Below are positions 1 through 4,720 of a DNA stretch of 6,879 nucleotides, piece after piece. Both the position numbers and the translations under genes were made by a program. The DNA is taken from positions 1 through 6,879 of the forward strand of contig CACZPB010000231.1 in assembly GCA_902782905.1 (NCBI GenBank), in the 5' to 3' direction. A model generated the notes under the pieces. It was not told where the DNA came from. It ran no database searches and saw only the letters and a program-made list of their open reading frames with translations. Positions within the stretch are counted from its first letter, which is position 1, and the number at the start of each line of letters is the position of its first letter. Source of the DNA: an uncultured bacterium. Lineage in GTDB: Bacteria > Cyanobacteriota > Vampirovibrionia > Gastranaerophilales > Gastranaerophilaceae.

Positions 1-25
1 CCATGTCAACGAACAGCTTTTTCAA
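1..25 (-). CDS. 5' end of a gene running off the left edge; possible HAD-type nucleotidase
   Basis: Only the first eight codons are present. They read M-K-K-L-F-V-D-M followed by a codon that begins with G. The proposed start is TTG at 25-23, because a clear ribosome binding site AAAGGAG lies at 34-40 with an 8-base gap. The frame stays open upstream, with an in-frame ATG at 55-53 and others to about 175, but none of these has a ribosome binding site. The opening resembles the KLFVDMDG-type start of HAD-superfamily hydrolases such as 5'(3')-deoxyribonucleotidases, whose first Asp is the nucleophile. That identity is an inference from very few residues. The gene lies downstream of a promoter (182-210) and a leader hairpin (63-96). 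Confidence 0.5.
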
Positions 26-52
26 TTCGAACTCTCCTTTCTTTCGTTTTTT

Positions 53-96
53 CATAAAAATAGACAGACTCGGCCGAGGAAAAGGCCTTGTCTGTC
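53..96 (-). terminator. terminator-like hairpin in the leader of the left-edge gene
   Basis: Bases 63-69 pair with 90-96 (7 bp). After a 2x2 mismatch, GGCC at 72-75 pairs with GGCC at 84-87, closing an 8-base loop. On the minus strand the stem is followed directly by the U-rich tail TATTTTTAT. This is the shape of an intrinsic terminator. It lies between the promoter at 182-210 and the start codon at 25, so it could act as an attenuator in a 5' leader of about 150 nt, end a short RNA, or back up the nrdD terminator. No competing anti-terminator helix was worked out. Confidence 0.5.
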
Positions 97-176
97 GCTG
101 CGGGGATTTACGTCGAGATATGAATAGAGACAGGTATCCAGCATCGTTGCCGTACCGTCCAACTCCCATACCCATG

Positions 177-231
177 ATACAAGTTTACGGTCGGATGCCT
201 TATCTGTCAACGAATCCGATGCTTTACTGGC
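177..231 (-). repeat. promoter-block repeat, copy A
   Basis: This 55-base block aligns without gaps to 3558-3612, with 37 of 55 identical bases by hand count. The identity is concentrated in two places. One is an exact 16-mer (minus strand GACCGTAAACTTGTAT) that covers the -10 and extends beyond it on both sides. The other is a 9-mer, TTGACAGAT, at the -35. The variable spacer between them suggests a selected promoter/operator rather than a recent duplication. Confidence 0.6.
182..210 (-). promoter_or_regulatory. sigma-A-type promoter for the left-edge gene
   Basis: On the minus strand a perfect -35 TTGACA (205-210) is separated by 17 bases from a -10 TAAACT (182-187; four of six consensus bases). 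Transcription should start near 175. The promoter sits just beyond the nrdD terminator, as expected for a new unit. The same -35, spacing and -10 occur at 3563-3591 ahead of the nrdD operon. Confidence 0.6.
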
Positions 232-265
232 AGAAAAACAGAAAGGCCGCACATGGCGGCCTTTC
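231..265 (-). terminator. intrinsic terminator of the nrdD operon
   Basis: A perfect 10-bp stem is formed by GAAAGGCCGC at 241-250 and its complement at 256-265, with a 5-base loop. On the minus strand it is followed by TGTTTTTCTG. It begins 11 bases after the TGA stop of the reductase gene (277-279). The plus-strand side lacks an equally good T-tract, so the terminator is assigned to leftward transcription. Confidence 0.85.
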
Positions 266-276
266 TTCTCCTTTAA

Positions 277-2928
277 TCAAACGTGGTCGAGCTTCTGCTC
301 CGCTGCATAGGCGCGGATCGCTCCGGCTCCCGCGAACTTCTCAAAGTTGCCGAGCCCGTCGGTGACGATCAGCGTCGGCGTCTGCTTGACGCCAAACTCG
401 CGTGCGAGATCCATGTGGTCGTCCGCGATGATCTTCTCAAAGGGCAAACCGGCCTTCGCCAGATAGTTCACGGCCATTGTGCAGTTCGGGCAAGAAACGC
501 GCGAGAAGAGGATCGTGCGGCTGACTTTCTCCACAGTCGGAGAAGAATCGGCCGCGGCAGGCTCTTCCGTCTTTTCAGCCTCTTTGGCGGGGGCTTCGTG
601 CTTCAGCGTCGAGTGGTCCAGCACATACTCGCGCCTCTCGTTATATTCCTGCGTCTTGCCGACGTTCCAGTTTTGGACCGGACGGTAATACCCGGTGATT
701 CGGCTGTAAACCTCGGCCTCTTCACCGCAGACAGGGCAGGTGAAGTGCTCGCCGGTCAGATAGCCGTGGTGGCGGCAGACCGAATACGTCGGGCTCAGCG
801 TGTAGTAGGGCAGCTTGTAGTTCTCGGCGATCTTACGGACGAGGTTCGCAGCCGCCTCCCAACTCGGCAGCTTCTCGCCCAGGAAGGCGTGGAAGACAGT
901 ACCGGAGGTGTAGCGCGTCTGCAGCTCGTCCTGGATGTCGAGCGCGGCGAAGATGTCCTCCGTGTAACTCACAGGAAGATGCGAGGAGTTCGTGTAATAC
1001 GGCGTGCCGCCCGGCTCCGCAGCCGTGATGATATCCGGGTAATCCTCGGTATCATGCTTGGCAAAACGGTATGCCGTGGACTCGGCCGGGGTTGCCTCCA
1101 GATTGTAGAGATCGCCGTACTGCTCCTGATAGTCGCTCAAGCGCTCTCTCATGTGATCGAGGACCTGCTTGGCGAACTCCTGGCACTCCGGCGTCGTGAG
1201 ATCCTTTTTGAGCCATTTTGCGTTCAGGCCTGCCTCGTTCATGCCGACAAGCCCGATCGTGGAGAAGTGGTTGTTGAAGGAGCCCAGATAGTGCTTCGTG
1301 TAGGGGTAGAGACCGCCTTCCAGAAGCTTTGAGACTACCGTTCTTTTGACTTTGAGGCTCCGGGCTGCCAGGTCCATGAGTTTATCCAAACGTGCGTAAA
1401 AGTCCTCCTCGTTGGCCGAGAGATAGGCCAAACGCGGCATATTGATCGTCACGACGCCGATCGAGCCCGTGGACTCCCCTGCCCCGAAGAAGCCGCCGGA
1501 CTTTCTGCGCAGCTCGCGCAGGTCCAGACGCAGACGGCAGCACATCGAGCGCACATCGCTCGGCTCCATGTCCGAGTTGATGTAGTTCGAGAAGTAGGGC
1601 GTGCCGTATTTGGCCGTCATTTCGAAGAGCAGCTTGTTGTTCTCCGTGGGAGACCAATCGAAGTCTCGCGTGATCGAATAGGTCGGGATCGGATACTGGA
1701 AGCCGCGGCCGTTGGCGTCGCCTTCGAGCATGATCTCGATAAACGCCTTGTTGACCATATCCATTTCGGCCTTGCAGTCGCCGTAGGTGAAGTCCATCTC
1801 CTTGCCCTTGACGATCGCCGGCTGATCCTTGAGGTCCGCCGGCACGGTCCAGTCGAGGGTGACGTTTGTGAAGGGGGCCTGCGTTCCCCATCGGGACGGC
1901 GTGTTGACGCCGAACACGAAGCTCTGGATGCACTGCTTGACTTCCTTGTACGTGAGGTTGTCAACCCTGACAAACGGTGCCAGATAGGTGTCAAAGGACG
2001 AGAAGGCCTGCGCGCCCGCCCATTCGTTCTGCATGATGCCCAGGAAGTTGACCATCTGATTGCAGAGCGTGGAGAGATGCCCCGCCGGCGCAGAGGTGAT
2101 CTTGCCGGGGATGCCGAGACCTTCCTTGATGAGCTGCTTGAGGCTCCAGCCGGCGCAGTACGCGGTCAGCATCGACAGGTCGTGGATGTGCATATCGCAG
2201 CGGCGATGCGCGTCCGCGATCTCCTGATCATAGACCTCGGAGAGCCAATAGTTGGCCGTGATCGCGCCGGAGTTCGACAGGATCAGGCCGCCGACGGAGT
2301 AGGTGACGGTGGAGTTCTCCTTCACGCGCCAGTCCTCGACCTTTAGATACTTGTTCACGGTATCCTTGTAGTCGAGATAGGTCGATTTCGTGTTGCGCAG
2401 CTTCTCGTGCTGCTTGCGGTAGAGGATGTAGGCTTTGGCCACGTTCTCATAGCCGCAGCTGGACAGGACAGCCTCGACGCTGTCTTGAATGGTCTCGATA
2501 TCTACGAGTCCGCCCTTTATCCTCGGCGAGTAATGGGCAGTCACCCGCAGAGCGATCGTCTGGATGATGTCGTCGTTGGACGGCGTCCCTGTCGCTTCAA
2601 AGGCCTTCAGGATCGCGTTCTCGATCTTGGAGATATCGAATTCCACGATTTTGCCGTCTCTCTTCAGGACTTTGTACATTGAGATTGCTCCTTTCTTCGC
2701 GTGCTGTTTGGTCTCGGCGGGCTCGTCTTTCAACAAAGCCAGGATCGCCTCCGGCGGTGTGTTGAGGATCTCCGCTATCTTTATGAAAACGCTCACAGGG
2801 ACCTTTTCGATGTCGCCGTTCTCATACCGATAGATCGTCGCCGAAGAGACGCCGAGTTTTTCTGCTATTGCTTCAGCAGAAATGCCTTTCTCTTTTCGTT
2901 TTGAAAACAGGATTTTTCCTAATTCCAT
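277..2928 (-). CDS. nrdD: class III anaerobic ribonucleoside-triphosphate reductase with N-terminal XRE helix-turn-helix and C-terminal redoxin domain
   Basis: This is an 883-aa protein. Residues 1-62 are an XRE/Cro-type helix-turn-helix (recognition helix about 28-37, SSATIYRYEN). Residues 63-83 are a linker, and 84-175 an ATP-cone beginning MYKVLKRDGKIVEFD, the allosteric nucleotide site. The glycyl-radical reductase core follows and makes dNTPs in the cytoplasm under anaerobic conditions. Visible landmarks are C258 (YCAGW), the likely thiyl-radical loop C464 (MCCR), zinc ligands C718/H721/C731/C734, and glycyl radical G746 in RITGYYRPVQNWN. After an Ala/Glu/Pro linker (777-803), residues 804-883 form a redoxin with C813-P-N-C816 and cis-Pro P851, so thiols rather than formate may be the reductant. 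The ATG at 2928 has AAGGAG at 2935-2940 (6-base gap). A second good start lies at M84 and would give an 800-aa conventional NrdD. The gene lies 58 bases after the 60-aa ORF, and no nrdG is visible. The NrdD identity is very secure. Whether the full-length fusion is the main product is uncertain. Confidence 0.95.
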   Translation of the reverse strand: MELGKILFSKRKEKGISAEAIAEKLGVSSATIYRYENGDIEKVPVSVFIKIAEILNTPPEAILALLKDEPAETKQHAKKGAISMYKVLKRDGKIVEFDISKIENAILKAFEATGTPSNDDIIQTIALRVTAHYSPRIKGGLVDIETIQDSVEAVLSSCGYENVAKAYILYRKQHEKLRNTKSTYLDYKDTVNKYLKVEDWRVKENSTVTYSVGGLILSNSGAITANYWLSEVYDQEIADAHRRCDMHIHDLSMLTAYCAGWSLKQLIKEGLGIPGKITSAPAGHLSTLCNQMVNFLGIMQNEWAGAQAFSSFDTYLAPFVRVDNLTYKEVKQCIQSFVFGVNTPSRWGTQAPFTNVTLDWTVPADLKDQPAIVKGKEMDFTYGDCKAEMDMVNKAFIEIMLEGDANGRGFQYPIPTYSITRDFDWSPTENNKLLFEMTAKYGTPYFSNYINSDMEPSDVRSMCCRLRLDLRELRRKSGGFFGAGESTGSIGVVTINMPRLAYLSANEEDFYARLDKLMDLAARSLKVKRTVVSKLLEGGLYPYTKHYLGSFNNHFSTIGLVGMNEAGLNAKWLKKDLTTPECQEFAKQVLDHMRERLSDYQEQYGDLYNLEATPAESTAYRFAKHDTEDYPDIITAAEPGGTPYYTNSSHLPVSYTEDIFAALDIQDELQTRYTSGTVFHAFLGEKLPSWEAAANLVRKIAENYKLPYYTLSPTYSVCRHHGYLTGEHFTCPVCGEEAEVYSRITGYYRPVQNWNVGKTQEYNERREYVLDHSTLKHEAPAKEAEKTEEPAAADSSPTVEKVSRTILFSRVSCPNCTMAVNYLAKAGLPFEKIIADDHMDLAREFGVKQTPTLIVTDGLGNFEKFAGAGAIRAYAAEQKLDHV
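2677..2694 (-). promoter_or_regulatory. internal ribosome binding site and alternative nrdD start (M84)
   Basis: Within the reading frame, AAAGGAG at 2688-2694 is followed by an 8-base gap and ATG at 2679-2677. This is the exact first residue of the conventional NrdD ATP-cone (M84 of the long form). The binding site is encoded by the linker codons for KKGAIS. It is at least as strong as the outer site at 2935-2940, so an HTH-less 800-aa reductase is a likely product alongside or instead of the fusion. Confidence 0.7.
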
Positions 2929-2940
2929 TCAACTCTCCTT
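2926..2940 (-). promoter_or_regulatory. outer ribosome binding site and start for the HTH-NrdD fusion
   Basis: AAGGAG at 2935-2940 precedes ATG (2928-2926) with a 6-base gap. It supports translation of the helix-turn-helix segment, which would otherwise be untranslated if only M84 were used. Confidence 0.7.
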
Positions 2941-2986
2941 CTTCTTGCTTCTTTATTTTTCTCTCGTTCATGGGCCGATTTCCGCA

Positions 2987-3169
2987 TCAACCCTGAATGG
3001 GGAAAATGGAGATCGGCACATAACCCTTGCGGCGCATTTGCGGATACGGAGCCGTGTTGCTCGACCGGAAAATGTTGTTGGCCTCCTCCGAGCTCTCGGC
3101 GAGAACCGTGACCGTCCTGACCGGCGCGCGCGTCTCCGTGGTCTCGCATCTGATTGCGAACATCGTCAT
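2987..3169 (-). CDS. small unknown protein (60 aa), second gene of the nrdD operon
   Basis: I do not recognise this protein. Its ATG overlaps the stop of the 96-aa gene (ATGA at 3169-3166). AAGGAGG at 3179-3185 precedes it by 9 bases, giving good evidence of real, coupled translation. It is basic at the N-terminal side and has a strand-like segment, VTVLAESSEEAN (about 19-30), of the kind seen in small DpnD/PcfM-like proteins. That likeness is weak. No signal peptide, membrane segment or metal motif is visible; its only cysteine is C8. It lies 58 bases upstream of the HTH-nrdD start with no obvious terminator between, so co-expression with the reductase is likely. A later start at M3 is possible. 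Confidence 0.65.
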   Translation of the reverse strand: MTMFAIRCETTETRAPVRTVTVLAESSEEANNIFRSSNTAPYPQMRRKGYVPISIFPIQG

Positions 3170-3456
3170 GTTGCGCTTCCTCCTTCCTCTTTGGGGAACA
3201 ACTGCCGAAAACAGGTCAGCACATTGTTCGCCCGCTCAAATCTGCAGTAGGTCCAGCCTCTCCCGAAGCGGAACCACAGCTTGTCTCCTTCCCGGAAGCT
3301 CTCCCTTCTCAATACGTTTTTCAAGTATTCAGAAAAGGCTTCCTCGTCAGTGTGGCCGGGGTTCCGAACGAGCACCTGATGCGGGAGCTTCTTTTCCCCT
3401 ATGGGCTGCCCCTTCGGTTTATGCTGCTGGAACACGGCATGAGTCATTGTTTCCAT
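3166..3456 (-). CDS. small unknown protein (96 aa), first gene of the nrdD operon
   Basis: I do not recognise this protein. The frame is open upstream to 3591, but the start chosen is ATG at 3456-3454, because GAGGTGA at 3464-3470 lies 7 bases before it. The upstream part also overlaps the promoter and leader hairpins, so it is probably not translated. The protein is soluble and basic, rich in Arg, Lys and aromatic residues. It has a predicted helix around 37-52 and a strand-like WFRFGRGWTYCRF segment at 61-73, which suggests a small beta-containing nucleic-acid- or protein-binding domain (inference). Its TGA stop overlaps the ATG of the next gene, which argues for translational coupling and a shared role. 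Confidence 0.7.
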   Translation of the reverse strand: METMTHAVFQQHKPKGQPIGEKKLPHQVLVRNPGHTDEEAFSEYLKNVLRRESFREGDKLWFRFGRGWTYCRFERANNVLTCFRQLFPKEEGGSAT

Positions 3457-3491
3457 CTTCACTTCACCTCTTCGTATTTGCACGGTTCTTA

Positions 3492-3541
3492 CTTTCATAT
3501 AGTGAAAGACAGTCCCTCGGAGTTTATTCCGAAGAACTGTC
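3492..3541 (-). promoter_or_regulatory. two stem-loops in the leader of the nrdD operon
   Basis: Bases 3508-3521 and 3528-3541 form an uninterrupted 14-bp RNA helix on the minus strand, with two G-U pairs, and a 6-base loop. Immediately downstream, CTTTCA at 3503-3508 (read on the minus strand) pairs with TGAAAG at 3492-3497 around a 5-base loop, sharing one base with the first stem. They lie about 15 nt after the expected transcription start and 35 nt before the ribosome binding site of the 96-aa gene. There is no long U-tract, so a leader or mRNA-stability structure is more likely than a simple terminator. It could still stop read-through from the lipoprotein gene. Confidence 0.55.
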
Positions 3542-3557
3542 TCAATCCTATACTGTA

Positions 3558-3612
3558 ATACAAGTTTACGGTCAATATGCCGATCTGTCAATGAAATACG
3601 GCCTTTTGTGGC
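3558..3612 (-). repeat. promoter-block repeat, copy B
   Basis: This is the counterpart of 177-231, with an identical 16-mer at 3558-3573 and the 9-mer TTGACAGAT at the -35 region. In this copy the -10 area also shows the dyad GTAA-N7-TTAC (3555-3569), a possible operator half-site pair. Copy A does not preserve this dyad completely. Confidence 0.6.
3563..3591 (-). promoter_or_regulatory. sigma-A-type promoter of the small-ORF/nrdD operon
   Basis: TTGACA (3586-3591) and TAAACT (3563-3568) are separated by 17 bases on the minus strand. The expected start is near 3556, giving a leader of about 100 nt before the 96-aa gene. The promoter begins about 32 bases after the lipoprotein stop codon (3624-3626). 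It has the same hexamers and spacing as the promoter at 182-210. Confidence 0.65.
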
Positions 3613-3623
3613 GAAGTTTTTGC

Positions 3624-4706
3624 TTAATGCCAGCCCTTTCCGATCACGGTCCAGTTTCGGATCGGGTACTCGTCCGTCTCGGAATACTCGTGGATCATCG
3701 GATAGGTCTGCAGGATCTCGTGAGATCCGTCTTCGTTGAAGGACACTTTGACGACCTCATATTTCTTCCCGTGCAGGCAAAGCACCTTGCAGCGGTCGAA
3801 ATACAGGGAGGTGCTGATCAGCGCCATAGGCTCGTAATTCGAGCCGAGGGATTGCCGGATCGCGGCCGTGACCTTTTCCGGGACGGGGCTGCCCTCCTCC
3901 AGCTTGTACTGATACTGATATCCGGTCCCATCTTCATACCAGGCCTCGACCTCGCAGCAGATATTCGTGTTGATCCGCCCATCGAGGAGGCAGCTTCCGT
4001 CCTTTCTCTCACGGATGAAGAAGATCTGGAAGGTGTCGATCCAAATGAAGTCATTGACGCTGCAAAGAAAGATGTGGTCAGTCCCGGACTTGACTCCGAT
4101 CGTACCCATATAGGCAACCGGCGTGATGGCGTCCCTCGCTCCCTCGAAATACTGCTCGTCCAGGCCGCTCCAGAAGAGATCCTTCCGATCTTGTGTCATT
4201 TCAAAGGACGTGGGCTTGGCAGCCTTCTTGAGAACGGCCGCGGGATCGGTCAGGTCGATCTCCGTGCGAACGAAAACGCGATGGCTCGCGCTGTTTTCGT
4301 GCTCGTCGTTTGCGAGGTAAATAAGATCCTGCGCGTGCAGACCGGTTCTGCTCCTGTCACCGGCGCCGTTGTTCCACCAAACGTCGATCGAGCCGTCCTT
4401 GAAAGCCTTCCAGAGGCATTCCCAGGAGCTATCGCCATAGCCCATCTGCAGTCTGGACTTTTTGTTGATGTTCAAGGTCATGGGATAGGTCCCGCCGAAT
4501 AAGGAGTCGGGATCGAAGTCGTAGCCTTCCGCGAGCTTTCCCTGATAGCTCGACTCGTACACCTGATAATACTCGCCGAAAAACTGCCTCGGGAGCATCT
4601 GCTTGCGCTTCTCAATCGGGAGCTCGTCGAGCACGCAGCCGGTGAGGGCCGTGCTCAACAGCACCATGCTTAACAAAAGGGCGATCGCCCTGATCCTGCG
4701 TTTCAT
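3624..4706 (-). CDS. unrecognised lipoprotein (360 aa)
   Basis: The protein starts MKRRIRAIALLL and has a basic N-terminus, a hydrophobic stretch (about residues 5-21) and a lipobox ALTGC. Acylation would occur at C24, placing it on the outer face of the cytoplasmic membrane. The mature part is soluble and rich in aromatic and acidic residues. It has several strand-like segments and internal cysteines (including a CC pair and a C-x3-C), but I recognise no family or catalytic motif. The chosen ATG at 4706-4704 has AAGGG upstream. An earlier in-frame ATG at 4724, overlapping the helicase stop, would add six residues but has no ribosome binding site. The gene begins 14 bases after the helicase stop, so it is probably co-transcribed. 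No clear terminator follows its TAA before the next promoter; the leader hairpin at 3508-3541 may serve. Confidence 0.85.
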   Translation of the reverse strand: MKRRIRAIALLLSMVLLSTALTGCVLDELPIEKRKQMLPRQFFGEYYQVYESSYQGKLAEGYDFDPDSLFGGTYPMTLNINKKSRLQMGYGDSSWECLWKAFKDGSIDVWWNNGAGDRSRTGLHAQDLIYLANDEHENSASHRVFVRTEIDLTDPAAVLKKAAKPTSFEMTQDRKDLFWSGLDEQYFEGARDAITPVAYMGTIGVKSGTDHIFLCSVNDFIWIDTFQIFFIRERKDGSCLLDGRINTNICCEVEAWYEDGTGYQYQYKLEEGSPVPEKVTAAIRQSLGSNYEPMALISTSLYFDRCKVLCLHGKKYEVVKVSFNEDGSHEILQTYPMIHEYSETDEYPIRNWTVIGKGWH

Positions 4707-4720
4707 TTTCTTTCTTCCCT

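Noticed and set aside
52..252. Minus-strand 66-codon frame between the nrdD terminator and the left-edge gene
   Set aside because: It begins inside the terminator stem, ahead of the promoter, overlaps the hairpin and has no ribosome binding site.
3..365. Plus-strand 120-codon frame at the left edge
   Set aside because: It crosses two hairpins, a promoter and the end of nrdD on the opposite strand, with no ribosome binding site or recognisable domain.
283..1332. Plus-strand open frame (349 codons) opposite nrdD
   Set aside because: It is antisense to highly conserved NrdD motifs and is a shadow of GC-rich codons.
3492..3508. NrdR box in the nrdD leader
   Set aside because: One half matches a CACTATAT-like NrdR half-site, but the second half does not match. 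There is no tandem partner at the usual spacing, and it lies downstream of the promoter within a simple hairpin.
3457..3591. Longer N-terminus for the 96-aa protein (start at 3591)
   Set aside because: Those codons coincide with the -35/-10 elements and leader hairpins and lack a ribosome binding site. The ATG at 3456 has a clear one.
3027..4502. Long plus-strand open frame (491 codons)
   Set aside because: It is antisense to the lipoprotein, the promoter region and both small genes. It crosses the promoter and leader elements, has no suitable ribosome binding site and has a low-complexity, Arg-rich, non-family-like translation. It is a codon-bias shadow.
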